DNA from: Gnomoniopsis sp. IMI 355080
Lineage: Eukaryota; Ascomycota; Sordariomycetes; Diaporthales; Gnomoniaceae
NCBI GenBank assembly: GCA_027946555.1
Contig: JAPEVC010000016.1
Span: 62,001 to 126,000, forward strand
Reading direction: 5' to 3'
DNA length: 64,000 nt
The translations under genes and the position numbers were made by a program. Below, piece after piece: positions 35,979 through 49,139 of this stretch. Position 1 is the first letter of the stretch, and each line of letters begins with the position of its first letter. The notes beneath the pieces were generated by a model, which was given only the letters and a program-made list of their open reading frames with translations, was not told the origin of the DNA and made no database searches.

Positions 35979-37298
35979 TTATGAAATCAAATCAGCCACA
36001 TTCATCGGCATTTCGTCGATCTGTGTCGAGTAGTACACTGCAAAATGTCAGTTCCAATCAAATGGATATCGTGCAATATGAGTTACTTACACTCAATGTC
36101 TCTCAGAATGCGCACGTCCTCGCTAGTAACGAAGTTGATGGCAACACCCTTGCGACCGAATCTTCCAGATCGACCAATGCGGTGAATATAGTTCTCGCGG
36201 TTGCTGGGCAAGTCATAGTTGATAACCAGACTGACTTGCTGGACATCAATACCACGAGCCCAGACATCAGTTGAGATCAGGACCCGACTGTTGCCTTGTC
36301 TAAAGTCCTGCATAATGCTGTCTCGCTCCTTTTGAGGCATGTCTCCGTGCATGCTGCTGACTGTGAAGTTGGCCTCGCGCATCTTGTCGGTCAACCAATC
36401 CACCTTGCGACGAGTGTTGCAAAAGATGACAGCTTGTGTGATGGTTAGGGTATCGTATAGATCGCAAAGGGTGTCGAACTTCCACTCCTCTTTTTCGACT
36501 GCAATGAAGTATTGCTTAAGCCCTTCGAGTGTCAATTCGTCACGCTTCACGAGAATGCGCACAGGGTCGGTCATGAACTTGGTAGTCATGTCGAGCACAT
36601 CGTAGGGAAGAGTGGCAGAAACCACAACAACCTGGGTTGCGGGAGGTAGGTATCGGTATACGTCGTAAATTTGTTCTCGGAATCCCTGGTTGAGCAGTTC
36701 GTCGGCTTCATCGAGGACGAGCATCTTTATGTGGCGAGTACGCAGGTTGCGGCGTCGGATCATGTCGGCCACGCGACCGGGGGTTCCAGAGACAATGTGC
36801 TGCCCATAGTCCAACTTGCGGATGTCCTCGCCAACGTTCGTTCCTCCGATACAAGCGTGGCACTGCACGTTCATGTAGTCGCCAAGTGCCATGACGACGC
36901 TCTGAATCTGGGTCGCCAGTTCTCGGGTAGGTGACAAGACAAGCGCTTGTGTCTCGCGGACGGCGGTATCGATGACCTGGAGCATACTGATCGAGAAGGT
37001 TGCGGTTTTTCCGGTACCAGACTGGGCCTGGGCAATCGTGTCTCGGCCTTTGCAGATCTGGACGATTGCACGCGACTGGACAGCAGATGGGGATTCGTAG
37101 CCATAGGCATAGACTCCCCGAAGAAGACTCTCTATAGAACTTTGTATTAGCACGGAAGCGCGGGGCAGCGCAATCGAGGGATAGAGCCTTACCCTTCAGC
37201 GACATTGACTCGAAGGTGGGATGGACAGTAACCTCCTTGGAGGTGTTGAACTCCATCCGCTCATCCGCCTTACGATCAATACCGCCTCCTTCAGCCAT
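35979..37298 (-). CDS. fal1: DEAD-box RNA helicase eIF4A-III / FAL1
   Basis: Three exons on the minus strand, 37298-37193, 37131-36091 and 36037-35979 (introns 61 and 53 bp), give 401 residues, the usual length. The N-terminus has 'VHPTFESMSLK' (the aromatic residue of the Q-motif region) and 'YGYESPSAVQSRAI' (Q motif), followed by motif I 'AQSGTGKT', Ia 'PTRELA', Ib 'TPGR', II 'DEAD', III 'SAT', IV 'AVIFCNTR', V 'STDVWARGIDV' and VI 'HRIGRSGRFGRKG'. The last exon adds 'LYYSTQIDEMPMNVADLIS', diagnostic for eIF4A-III rather than translational eIF4A. Family roles: pre-18S rRNA processing (yeast Fal1) and exon-junction complex core in organisms that have one. It is divergently transcribed from SF3a60 across 350 bp. 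Confidence 0.96.
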
Positions 37299-37648
37299 GG
37301 TGTCGAGTCCTGGGTGTATCGAAGGGGATCTAGGGGAATATGGAGGGTGTTTCGCGTTGATCGAGCTTCGCAGATCAAGAGCTGAGAAGCTGTAAAGGTG
37401 AAGTTGAAGTTCAGAGTTGGAGTATTTGCGGCTGCTAAAAATGTGGCAGGGGTGGTGCAGGGTGCAGGCCCGTTCCCTGCACGCTTAATCTTCGGGTCTT
37501 ACAGGTCGGTCGCGAATTCCAACTTCTCGCCAGCCTCGTCGCTGGAAACAAGCTCCTCTCTACCTGGCGCATCTTTTCCATTTTTCATTTGGAATTTTGA
37601 CAATCCCCCAAAAGGAGTCGCAACTCTCGTCCATCAGTGCACCTCATC
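37299..37648. promoter_or_regulatory. Shared divergent promoter of FAL1 and SF3a60
   Basis: Only 350 bp separate the two ATGs, so the genes share one promoter region. No classical TATA box was recognised on either side. Confidence 0.55.
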
Positions 37649-39237
37649 ATGCTTTTAGAGGAGCAACGTTACATTGCCGAGGACCTCGAGCGTCTCGAGC
37701 AGGGCATCGCGAGTCGTATGGGGGAAGAGCCCAAGCAGGTAGGTCAAACATATTTTGTGCCGGCTCTTTCTTTTACTTCTTCCAGACGAAGATGGTGTTG
37801 ACTGTAATACTTTCTTCCCAGATTCGCGATCGACTTGACCGAGATCATGAGGTTTCACAACTCCTTGATCAGATACAGAAGCAGTCTGCTGAGATGTTGT
37901 CCTTGTATCGAGATGTCAACGGCCTCCGGTCGAAAGAGGTCCTGCAAATCGGCAGCGGCGATCCCTTCGAAGAATTTTACAAGCAAGTGAACGAGATCAA
38001 AGAGCACCATGCGCGATATCCCAACGAACAGGCAGAGAATCCAGAGATTCGTTACCGGCCCCGCAAGGCAGGCGATGGGGAGCCGATGCCCTCTTTCGTG
38101 GACACCATGTTCTCCGGCGAGGAGGCTTTTGGTCGGTACTTCGATCTGCACGCCAGTCACGAGTCCTACATCAATCTTCCCAATGTCAAACGGCTGGCCT
38201 ACCTGCAGTACCTGCAAATTTTCGACAACTTCGCACCCGGTTACGGCGGCCTGAAATTAGCCGACAAATTGACCGACCAATACTTCAAATACGTGGGCGA
38301 CTTGGCAGAATACCTCGAGTCCTTCATGCGCCGAACACGCCCACTGGAAAACTTGGACAAGGTGCTTGCGACTTGGGACAAGGAGTTCGACGAGGCATGG
38401 GAAAAGGATGAAGTCGAGGGCTGGAAGGACGAGACATCTGTCGCGGCATCAAATGGGGATGGAAAGACCTTGAGCAGTCCTGATGCTGTCTGGTGTGATG
38501 CCTGTGAGAAGGAGTTCAAGAACGAAAATGTCTACAAAGGTCATCTCAATGGACGAAAACACATCAAAGCCGCAGAAGCACTTGCACAGAGAGCACAAGG
38601 GCAATCAGGTGCCACAGGCAGCAAATCAGCCGCTCACAGGATGAAAGAACGTGCTGTTGCAGAACGGGAGTTTAGGGTGAAACGACTAGCCGGCGCGATG
38701 AGTACCGAGAGGGAGGATACACGTGTCAACGTTGAGCGCCGACAGGGCATGACAGAGAGAGAGAGGCAGCAGGAGCTAGACAACTTGATGAGTATGTCAG
38801 ATCAGCAAGCACAGGTCCAAGAAATGGGCGATAACGAGGATGAGGATGGCGAGGAAAAGATTTACAACCCTCTCAAGCTGCCGCTGGCCTGGGACGGCAA
38901 GCCCATTCCGTTCTGGCTATACCGTTTACATGGTCTTGGCGTGGAATTCCCCTGCGAGATCTGCGGCAACTTCGTCTACATGGGTCGCCGTGCCTTTGAG
39001 AAGCACTTCAACGAAGCCAGGCACATTTACGGTCTCAAACGGCTTGGTATCAACGACACGCACCTTTTCCGAGATATCACAGGGATCAACGAGGCGCTCA
39101 AGCTTTGGGACAAGAGGCAGCGCGACAAGAAGCGGGACAAGGTGGATGACGGCAGTATCGTCCAGATGGAGGACGCTGAAGGCAACGTCATGCCAGAGAA
39201 GGTTTATTACGACTTGCAGAAACAGGGTCTACTGTGA
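37649..39237 (+). CDS. prp9: Splicing factor SF3a subunit 3 (SF3a60 / Prp9)
   Basis: Two exons, 37649-37738 and 37822-39237 (83-bp intron, GTAGGT...CCCAG), encode 501 residues. The start MLLEEQRYIAEDLERLEQGI is followed after the junction by 'IRDRLDRDHEVSQLLDQI', matching the helical N-terminus of SF3a60 that contacts SF3a subunits. 'GYGGLKLADKLTDQYFKYVG' lies in the helical middle. 'WCDACEKEFKNENVYKGHL' plus 'GRKH' is a U1-like C2H2 zinc finger (about 290-315), and 'FPCEICGNFVYMGRRAFEKH' plus 'FNEARH' the C-terminal matrin-type zinc finger (about 410-440). As part of the U2 snRNP SF3a complex it acts in prespliceosome assembly in the nucleus. A second TCCAG upstream of the chosen acceptor would break the conserved junction. 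Confidence 0.95.
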
Positions 39238-39790
39238 GATATGTATGGAGTACGACAGGTGACCACGATACTAGGGCGAGGTGGTTGTGGCGATAGTAGA
39301 TAAATGGCATTCACCCATTGTTTCCAACGGAAAACCGCTCACCAACCGTGTGCTATGACCATGATGATATGGATGCTTGACAGCTGAACAAACGACTACA
39401 AGCAGCACTAGGAACCCATCTTGTGAATATGCGAGAACAAATATAATGCTTTTCATTTCGGTCGTCGAAACGTCGACTGTCCTTCCATTTCGCTTTACTC
39501 TTGCCCATAATAGGTCCACTACGACCAGAAATCGATGAGTTTCGCTGTTTAAAAACAAGGCCTAAGGAAGCCAGCAAGTGCATCTATAATTACAGAAGCC
39601 CAGTCCATCAGCGCCATCTCTTTGCAACACCCTTTTCTGTCATGTCCGCCTGTCCTATGATGCTTTTTTTTCTGTGTTTGTAACTCCGAACGCAAATTTG
39701 GGCCCTGTTAGACCAGTAGTCCCTGAAGGTAGGACCGATTCCGAGTGGCGATGGCAAGAATCATAACGCAAACGCGGGAATTGAGGTCTC
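39238..39790. other. Intergenic region, 0.55 kb (convergent gene ends)
   Basis: 3' UTR space of the SF3a60 and KDM5 genes. Nothing else recognised. Confidence 0.55.
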
Positions 39791-42700
39791 CTACTCCCCA
39801 TCCAGGAGTGCATCCATCCCATTCCTCTCGCTCTCGAGGCTGTCGGCCGTGATTTTCTCGTTTTCATCGGCACGCAATGGCTTGTCCGCAACAGCTTTTC
39901 CTTTCTCATCATCATCATCGTTGACCATGTCCGCGAACATTTGGTCCACATCTCCATCATCCACACCATCATCGTGGCCAGTTGCTCCCATTGCGGAGCT
40001 CGCGCCGGGAAAAGACCCTGAGCCGAAGATATCTTTAGCCTTTTCACGGCCCTCTTTCGTCTTGGAGAGGATCTCCATGGCTTTGTGGTGTCCTGAGTCG
40101 TTCATCATGAAATCGTTGAACGTGCTGGCACTCTCCGAAGGGCCTCGAAGCATGCGATTATCGAATGACGCCCCGGAAGGGTTGTCTCCTACGAGCTGGG
40201 ATCCACCACCCGAAGACAGGAAAAAGCTTGGGTGGATGTTGGCATTAGTACTGTCTATGTCCATAGTCTCGGTACGGAGCATCGGGCCGGTCGAATCGGC
40301 CCGCCCGTACGGATTGCCATGATGCGTCGAAGAGGAGGATGAACCAGGGCCTCGAGAGGGATGAGCATGCGAGCTACTGGCAACAGATAGACCGGGCGTC
40401 TGCGGCTGTGACGAGTCCCTGCGCTGGTAGTGGTTATGATACAACATACTGGGATCCTGAGGGCCAGTAGAGGCGGCTTGGTGTGCAGCCTGAGCCGCCA
40501 TGTCAGCATTCTGTCGCTTGCGCTTCAGGCTTATTCCCTTGCTCTTCACAGAATCTGGAAGATCCTCAACGTCGTTGACGCCGTACTGTTGGAGTAATCT
40601 ATCAAGTTTGGTGGGTCGAGGTTTGCGAGTGCTCTTTGATATCTCGATGATTGGTGGGGGCTCCGGAGCGACAGGACTCCATCTGTGCAATTCTTGACGA
40701 AAAAAGTTCGTCTCGTCGGAGAGCAAGACCTCGGCACCCTCTATCTTTCGCAAATAGAATCGTTGCGTCTCGGCCTCATTCCTGGTTGATAGCACCGGGT
40801 TGCAATAAGTCGTGACGTGATTACGGAACGCTTGAGCGTTGTCGATGATCTTCTTGAGGAGCTCCTCTTCCTCTGGCTGGAAAGGCAATGTCTGGATCTC
40901 ATCATACCATTCGAGGAGATCCTCGAGCTTTGGCCTCGCGGCATCGCGGGGAATCTTCACTCGCCAGTCGCAAATGGGGCATGTGTATTTGTCTTCCTCT
41001 TTCACTTTACCACGCGCGATCTTGAGGCACTTGCCATGATACCTTGTGGAAATTAGCTGGCGCCATGCATGCGTTGCAGAAAACAGACTTACCATTCATG
41101 GCATAGCTCACACTCAATCATCATACCAGCCTCGACCTTGCGACAAATGCAGAACACTTCACGAAACTTCGGATCATCCCACTTATAGACGTTTCCGGGC
41201 GCCTTTTCCTTGTCGGGCGAAGGTTCTCGAGATGCTGGCTCTGCTGGCAAGCGTGGCTTGTCTCTGGTGATATCGAAGCAGTCCGTGTTCCGTTCTAGGA
41301 CAGACTCCATATGACTCCTAAGAATATGCAGAGGCGCGTTCGTCTTTCCGAATAGTTTCTTGCCCTTGCGCATCCAATCCTCGTGGCGGCGCTGCTCTTT
41401 CTCGAGGTCGAGGGTGCCGCTCGGTTTGGACTGCATATCCTCAATCATCTTCATCACGTCCAGAACTTCGGTATACTTTGGTCGCTTCTCAAAGTCCTGG
41501 TGTCGTGAGCGGGCGTTGAGGTCCCCGATTCTTTGCAAAGCTTCTCGGTGCTTGTGCAGTATTTGATCAACTTGTGCTAGTGTGTCTGGCGAGACGGGAA
41601 GAACGTTCGAGGTTGCTTGGGTGGAAAGAGCTTCAAGTTGCTGGTAATGGATGACGTCGGCGTTGATGATCTCATTGGCCTTCTGCTCCCACAGGAAGCC
41701 TTGTTGCAGTTGATCAACGAAGTGGCTGAGATGGTCATTATAGCTCTCAATCCCAATAGTTCTCGCTTCTTCGATCAGCTTCTCAACCTCACGGAAGGTC
41801 ATGAAAACTCCGCGACTCTCCTTGGCTTTTTGATTCCACTTCAACTTGTCCAAGACCTTCGAGAGCTTGTCCATCTCTTCGATGTCGACATTGAAACCAT
41901 TACCCTCCTCGAGCAGATCCTCGACAGCCTCTACCTGATGCATGGATGGACGATCAATGACGTTCCGTGCGTTCTCTTGGAAGTTCTTGATCGCATCGCA
42001 CCTGTCCTTCAGCAGTTGTATCTCTGGGCAATCAAAACCAATCAATTCTGCCTCATCCAGGAGCCGATAAATATTCGAGACTTTGCGCATTTCGCGCTCT
42101 TTGTCGTCTTGAGAAGCGCTTCCGATCGACTTTCGTGATGCTTGCCACAACGTCTTCTCGTGCTTCCGACGATTCTGTTGCTTGCGGAGGGTGTAATTCG
42201 TTGCCTCTTCGACCCAGCGATTACAACGGTCAACAAAATTCCGCAAAAGAGGAAGGGTTGTGAGTTCGTACGGTATGCGTTCTCCTTCGTTGAGTAGGTT
42301 GCGCAAGGTCTTCAGGGAAGGCGTAGGCTCCTCCTCGAGAACCTTGTCGTACTTCTCCTCCCACATTTCGGGAACGTTGGCCTTCTCCATGACCTTCTTG
42401 CCAGTCACAGCCATCTCATCGTTGGTTCTCCTGAACACGAGCTCATGGCCCTTCCCTGCGTAGCGTTCCGACTCTGGCATGTCACAACATGGTTGGCTCC
42501 CTGCATGCATTAGACACAAAACCTTGCCGGATTTCGAGCACCTGAACCGTGACAGGTAGGAAAAGGCCTTGCAATAGATGCAGGAGTACTCTTCTTCGGG
42601 AACGTTGGCGTCGTTAATCTTGAACGAAAGTGGACAACTACCGGAGTCCTCTCCTCCGATAGGACAGGCATGGGAAAAGCTGTCGATATGCTTCCTGACA

Positions 42701-45700
42701 AAGGCCTGGCGATCAGCAATCTCGCGGCGATGTATACGCTCTAATGCTGGCGAGAGCCATTTCGCGACCTGGATTGTTAAGCCATTGCTCGTGGTTCCTT
42801 CTGCAGCAGTCCAGAGCAGTTCGTCATGCGAGAAACATGGTTGACGTCGGTACAGTTGCAACCGTTCGACTCCGTCGAGACCAAAAGGCTCCCAGTCTGA
42901 CGGTGCGAAGTTCACTGCTTCATTGAAGTTGAAACCGTGATTGAACCCAGCGTGATAAGCCTTCGGGAAAGTAATGACAAATTGGCCTGCACGCTGATCC
43001 GCCGCATAAACTCGCACGCCAGCCTTCTTGAGCTGGTCGGGTGTGAGGAGTGTAACTAGCTGGAACAGGAGATCGGGGTTTGTCTCGAAGAGCTCGGGTA
43101 CTGCATCCTTCATTGCCTGTTCAAACTTTTCGGTGTCTTCCGCAGGAATACCGTACCAGGTCTTGGTCGCACCAAAATGTTGATAATTGGCTGAGTATGC
43201 GTAGTGGTCCTCGTTGTGCCAGCAGAAGGTGGAGAAAGTCATGCCAACGTAGACCCATGGCACCGTCATGCCTGATATGTCGGATTTAATATGCCTGAAA
43301 AGACTCTCCGGATGATAGGGGAGGACATTCAAGTTCCATGGGTCAGTCGAGTACGGGTTGTTGGGATGTCTTTCAATGGTCGGAAAACCTGATCCATGTG
43401 TGGTGCAGTGGATGTCGGCACCATACTCGACCTGTACTTCCTCGTCCACATCCGTAACAAGACGCCAGAACTCACGCTCGACATCGTCCTCAGTGACGGG
43501 CCGGTGGCAACCTAGAACCGGGTCGAAGGGCATTCGCTTCTCGAAATAGCCCTGTTTGAAGTTTGCAGCCTTCTCCTGGAATTGCCGCAAGGAGTAGAGT
43601 CCACCTTCCTCAAAACCAAATTGTCCATCGCCGACGAGGCATCGTGGACAGTTCCAGTCGGCATCTGGCTTGGTCTTGAGGGGTGGATCTAAGCAAGCAC
43701 CATGGTACGAATTGTCGCACGACTCACAGATTGCGAGAAACCCGGCCTCTTCAGCCTTGCCGCAGTGAGTGCATTTCTTATGGTCCATTAGCCAACCTGT
43801 AGCAACTACCTCTGGCGATTAGGGCGGAAAAACAAATCGACTTACCTCCCCTGGCACAGTGACGGCGGAATCGTCTTTGGGCAATCTAGGCATGGGACGG
43901 AACATAGACATATGCGAGCCAGCCACAGTCGGGACGCCTTCTGCAAGTCGAGTTCGCATTAGCCAAATAATTCTCTCCAATCAGGATTGGTGTGCCAGCT
44001 CCCTGCAACCCGAAGAGCATCCCTGATGAGGAATGGCGAAACAGAAAGTACACGACTCGTCGATGCATCAGATCAAGCCTTGCACCATTTGGCTTTTTTT
44101 TTTTCTTCAAGTGGCCTCTCGGCAAATCAATGCAGATTGGGCTTTAGAAAGCAACGCTCTTCAATGAGAAGAGACGGTGAGATGATTCAATAATGCACAC
44201 CAACCTCACAATCTCACACTCGTCCGTCGCTTTGGCTCAATGCTACCATAAGCTGACACCGTGCAGCAAGTTGCGGCGCAAGAATTGAATAGAAATAAAT
44301 AATAAATCCGTGAGACGTACCTTTTTTGAGCCGCTTACTTCTTCTACTGTTGCCACCATCCTCTTCCTTGTCCACGCCATTTTCTCTGGCTGAGTCGACG
44401 GAGTCATGGCTCAGCTGCCGCTTGAGTGCGCTTGCTGGTCCTAAACTTGATGGGCGATATTCTGGTGTGTTCTTAGCGGAGACCAAAGGGCTTGCGTGCT
44501 GTTGCTTGGTAGGAGTATTGGTCTTGGAGGGCTCGGGGGTTGGAGCTGGGGCGACAGGACGGTTGACGCTTGTGAATCCTGAGTTCACTGCAGTGAAACC
44601 GCCGGTGTTGATGGCTGTGAAACCCGAAGTGGCAGGTTGAGGCGGTGGGGGTGGTGCATCAGCTACCGGGGTATTCCGCTCCGAATTCATAGAAGCCTGC
44701 AATGCACCTGAAGCGTGCCGCGCAGGAGAATCCCCTCTTAGACTGGATGGTGTGTTGATGCTGGAGTGCTTCATCGGACTGGGAGCCGGGCTGGGGGTTA
44801 GCGGGCCGCCATTCTCCCACTCCAATTGCTGATGAACACCAGGCTTGGCGACTCGCAAGAAGTCTTCGTATGGACAAAGCCACTTCTGGTAAGAATTTTT
44901 CAATGAGGTAGACAAGGAACTCATGATCTTGCCACTGTAACCCAGGTCACGGCCTATTTCAGCCCATTTTTTGCCTCTGCAGACCTTGTCGAACCCGCCT
45001 CGGGACTCGACAGCCTTCTTGAGCCGGTACAGGTCCAACGGTCGCTTATCGACATACGGCATCCTATTGAGGTGGTTGCCATTCTGCTTGTGGAATTTGA
45101 GGAGAGCATCAACATATGTGATGTTGGCTCGGCTGCCTGTTCCACGTGGGTCGCTTTTAGCAGCTGCAGAAAGGGTTGTTGATGATATCAAGGCACCAAA
45201 CTTACTGCCTTCCACAGAATTCAGATCCTGCTTTCGAGTGCGAAAGTGAAATCTCTAAATCTGTCGTTAATAATGCATTCACATGAGACTCAGTCTGGAA
45301 CGACTAAGGCGAAACGCAAAAGCAGACGCAGCTTGCACATTGTCCATTGCGGTGGACCATTTGGGCTTGTGGAGAGCCTTACCTCGGTATCGATCGCAAA
45401 GTCCGGATTCCACGAGTCTGGTGGAATGACTTTGCAGATACCAAACTTCTTTGCCTCGGGTGTAATCTTTCGCATGTACTCTACTGGGTCTTTCCACTCC
45501 TCTTCGGTAGGCTGGTAAACCGGGGCCTCCTCGAGCTCGTATATGCGATTGGTCTTCTTCAGCGGCTCCTTGACAGCGGTCGGCTGGCCTCGACGCTCGA
45601 CAGATAACAGATCCAACGGCAGACTGACCATACTACTCAATGGTTGTTGAGGATGTATCGCAGTGCCATTCTGAGTCGAGGTAGGGATTTTCGTCTGGGA

Positions 45701-45805
45701 GGAATGGTTTGCCGGGCCGCCGACGGAGGGAGATGCTCGTGTGCTCGCGTTTGCGCTTGGGGTGCCACCACCGGCTGAACCGGCTAGTGGGGTCGACGAG
45801 GGCAT
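39791..45805 (-). CDS. KDM5/JARID1-type histone H3K4 demethylase (Lid2-like)
   Basis: Six exons on the minus strand: 45805-45383, 45254-45206, 45136-44321, 43940-43846, 43776-41093 and 41042-39791, giving about 1,772 residues. Domains in order: JmjN (about 92-133, 'VEYMRKITPEAKKFGICKVI'), ARID (about 160-255, 'ITYVDALLKFHKQNGNHLN'), PHD1 (from 463, 'CTHCGKAEEAGFLAICESC'), JmjC with Fe ligands His648 and Glu650 in 'CWHNEDHYAY' and His736 in 'KAYHAGFNHG' plus the 2-oxoglutarate Lys in 'FGATKTWYG', C5HC2 zinc finger, long PLU-1 helical region, and PHD2 ('VFCICRKVEAGMMIECELC', completed across the last intron by 'YHGKCLKIA'). A disordered Ser/Gly-rich tail ends the protein. Family role: removal of methyl groups from H3K4 in chromatin. 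All catalytic residues are present. Intron 2 (69 bp, in frame) is inferred from conservation; introns 4 and 5 need AAG acceptors. Confidence 0.95.
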
Positions 45806-47927
45806 CGTGAAGATAATCGACGGTAGGAATTTCGTCGAAATTCGTGATTAAGATTAGGATGTGGTGCGGGAGTGTCGCAGTCCTTCGCACGGTGGTTGGA
45901 AGTCGGGTGCAGATGCACACGATCGCATCGCAGTCGCGCAGCCGAGGCCGACTAGTCGAATTATTCTCGCTGGGTCTTCGACGGGATCGGTGGCAGGTGG
46001 ACTGTACAATGCTGCTTGTCCACAGGTCCGGGCGCTGCGGAGAATAAGCGTGGTCAAGAGGGAGGGATGTGGTGATGGTGGGGATCGTAGATGCGGTCGA
46101 GATGGAAATGGTCGAATTGTGACGGGGGGGAGAGGTGCACCAAGTCCGTGGCTGACCAGCTTGAAGTAGACGGAAGGAACTAAATCCTGAACTTAATAAG
46201 TCCACGGAAGTGTGCCTATGTGGACGGCGTTTGGACACAATGAGAAAGTGTCGCAGTTGAGGCGAGGGGGGTTGAGGTGCATAGGCATATGCATACGCGC
46301 AAAGTGTAGAGAGAGAGGATGATGAGGTGGGTTGAACGGGGCAGAAGGCTCAAGACTAATCGTCCAAATGGAGTAGAATCGAGCTGGCGGAAGACCAGAT
46401 TGCAGCACCCAATGAATGATAGGTTAGAAAGGGAAGGTGCCGCGGACCAGTCTTAGTACCTTCTAAGTGCCTTAGTTCGTTTGGTGCAAGTCGGTCGGAG
46501 GTATGTGGTGGAAGAGGATTAGAAAGCGGAAAGAGTAAACGGGCGAGAGAAAAGGCAAAGGAAACGATGAATAGGGATAAGACGATGGCGTGCATCAGTG
46601 CGGTGCATGAAAGACAGCCGGACCTAACCAAAGTCGCTCCATGCTCGCCCCAGAATCGGAACTTTTTGGGAGGGTCAGCGCAAGGGCACACTACAAACCG
46701 ATCTGATGTTGGGTGGTCTGCTACCTTGCCATAGTCCCATGAGTACCTGCCACAAGTCAGTCAGGCCGTCAGGGCAGGGCAGGCAGGGAAGGGCGGCGAG
46801 GAAACCTGGTAAAAGCTGGAGAACATGAGCGGCACATATGGCTACAGTTTGCACTTGGAGGCTGATATTGCTAGGTACGAGGGTACAAAATAAGTGGGTC
46901 ATGCTTTACTAAGAAGTACCTAGCCATGACCGCCCCTGCCAAATCCGGCACTGTTGCACAACTCTGCGCCCACAAGGAATTTGGCCCACTCAGAAAGTCA
47001 TCTTGTGCAGAGTGAGTACTTAGGTACCTAGGTACCTGGTAGGCATTTAACTAGCATTATACCGGCATAGATTTGGTGCGTTTGTAAGGCGAATTCAGTG
47101 TGTTCCATCTCGAATTATAGTAATAATATTCATGATACATGGCTCTTGTTCAACAAGTACATACACCTGCCTTGGAAAAGTTTGGTAGAGCGACCTGAAA
47201 ATGCCTCCCTCGTGCTGCTCTTGGCGTAAGACAGACTGTCCCTTTGGGTCGGGTTATGGGGACCCCGACGAATCGTGGTGAGAAACAAGAAACAGGTGGG
47301 TGGCGATCCAACAGGGCCTTGGAACAAAGTGCGTAGTGCCCGTGGGTCCCCCTTTCCCCCACCAATTCTTTTGCGTGGGCCGCGTCGAGCTTATTTCAAC
47401 GACAAGATGGGTTCCTGACAACACAAAATCTGCTAAATTGAATACAAAATCCCGTTATAGTTCAACTATTCGACAATATCATGCTCACTACTCGTAAATT
47501 TCAAGAAGGGTGATGGCTTGTGACTGGGATTGCTGTGTTGCGGCTTTTAGAGATGAAGTCGAGGTTTGAGTCTGATATCGACAGGGGCACTGCAGGGGCC
47601 GCCACAAGATTTCCACACGATCAGCCAATAAGAAAGACATGAAGTCAAACGGATGTCGGCGTGCTGCCGCCGACCTCAACGACATCTCGTCAACAGAGCC
47701 GCATTTTAACGTCTTCGCCATCTATGAGATATCATTTGGCATTGGCCTATTTAACGAACATTTTGTTTTATTGCAATATGTCCAATGTTGTTTCTCTGTC
47801 CTTGTCAGATACTGCATGGTGCACCTCTTCCGGCCAGCTACAGCCCGGTGCCTTTCCTGATGATCGATCTACATGTCTGTAAATCCTCATCAACTCAAGC
47901 CTTTTGAATACCTAGACTGGACTCCTA
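45806..47927. other. Intergenic region, 2.1 kb
   Basis: KDM5 promoter and leader, then the SLX1 3' flank. It holds a TACCTAGGTACC-type element at 47018-47043. Small ORFs show no features. Confidence 0.55.
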
Positions 47928-49139
47928 CTAGATGAGCATGGCCTTCTCCTTCCCTCTCCCTTCCCGTTTTGCCTTTACCGGACTCTTTCTCTTTGCTGGA
48001 CTCTTTACATTAGCTGTTACCGTCGTCTTCGCCTTGGCCTTATTCTTGGCAACACCGGTAGCTTTCCTGTGCTTCCTCAATATCTTGTCCACCTCTTTCT
48101 GCCCTCTTGTACGAAGGGTCAGTTCCTTCATCATATCACCCCACCTCACCGGCCCGTCACACTTGGGACAGCGACCCTCCATTGGCAGCAAGACGGCATC
48201 GTTGTCATTTTCTTCTTGTTGCTGTAGTAGATGTCGACTCCAACAGTCCAGATGGCCCATACCTTCACACTCGCCGTTCGAGCAGATAGCATACAGTCCC
48301 TTGTCGTGTTCGAGATGCTCGTGGCAGACCACGCACATGCCCTCCTGTTCGAATGTGGTGATATTCTGGCCCTTATCCAAGTACGTCGCTAGTGGGTAAT
48401 GGTCAAGTGGTAGAGCATGTACTCCCCATTTTGGCTCGGCCGACTTCTCGATAGGGCCCTCATCTCCCCTTTCCGATGCCGAGTCATCACTGCTCCATCT
48501 TTCGTCCAAAGGCTTTGCGTTTGTGCGTGCTGCAAAAGCCTCGGCAGCCGTCGGCGCAAAATCCGTCACGACCTGTAGCGTCCGCCTCAGCGGTTCCAGT
48601 CCTGGGGTAGTACAGTGTTTGCGCCATTTGGTGTGAACGTCCTTGTCGAAGAAGTGCAGTGTCAGCGGCCACCGAGAAAAACTCGGGACACGCAGCAAGA
48701 GATGCAAATTAGATAGGATAGACGTAATGTTGTGTGGCGGGCGCCTGGGTTGACCGTTGCGCTTACGCTGTGTTGAGATGCTGATGCGTTCCTCGTGGGT
48801 GATGTGCAACGATAAATGTGGATTATTCAGGGCCCATCTGTACAGCATCAACAATCATTTCCATGAAGTCATTGCTGATAAGTAGGAGGGTTTTTGGACA
48901 TACTCAAACTTCAAAGCGCCCACCATACTCGGAAACCCCGACACAATACCTACCATCTCCCATGGCCGCAAGCTATTTCTTGACGTTCGCGCCGCACCGC
49001 CTTTTACCTTCCCATTGTGCTGATTCAGTCGCCGTGGCGGGTGTGGTGTGGAGCCGATATATAGCGAGGCTTTCCGCACAGTCGAGCGCAGAATATAAAC
49101 GACATAGAGCGCCGGAATTGGCTTGCTTTGAACAGCCAT
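47928..49139 (-). CDS. slx1: Structure-specific endonuclease subunit SLX1
   Basis: Two exons on the minus strand, 49139-48904 and 48837-47928 (66-bp intron, GTATGT...TACAG), encode 381 residues. The N-terminal GIY-YIG nuclease domain has 'YVVYILRS' and 'SLYIGSTPHPPRRLNQHNG', containing the catalytic Tyr and Arg; the junction yields 'ALKFEWALNNP', also conserved. The C-terminal RING-like zinc finger has 'CVVCHEHL', 'CSNGECEGMGHLDCW' and 'RCPKCDGPVRWGDMMKEL'. A Lys/Arg-rich tail (KAKAKTT...KREGRGKEKA) probably serves nuclear localisation or DNA binding. Family role: catalytic partner of Slx4, resolving branched DNA such as Holliday junctions and stalled forks. Confidence 0.95.

Noticed and set aside
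39791..41095. The 434-codon ORF as a separate gene
   Set aside because: It starts inside PHD2, and splicing to the upstream exon restores the zinc-finger sequence.
41089..43788. The 899-codon JmjC ORF as an independent gene starting at 43788
   Set aside because: The ATG at 43788 lies in the intron upstream of PHD1; JmjN and ARID exons continue in frame upstream and PHD2 is completed downstream, so it is one KDM5 gene.
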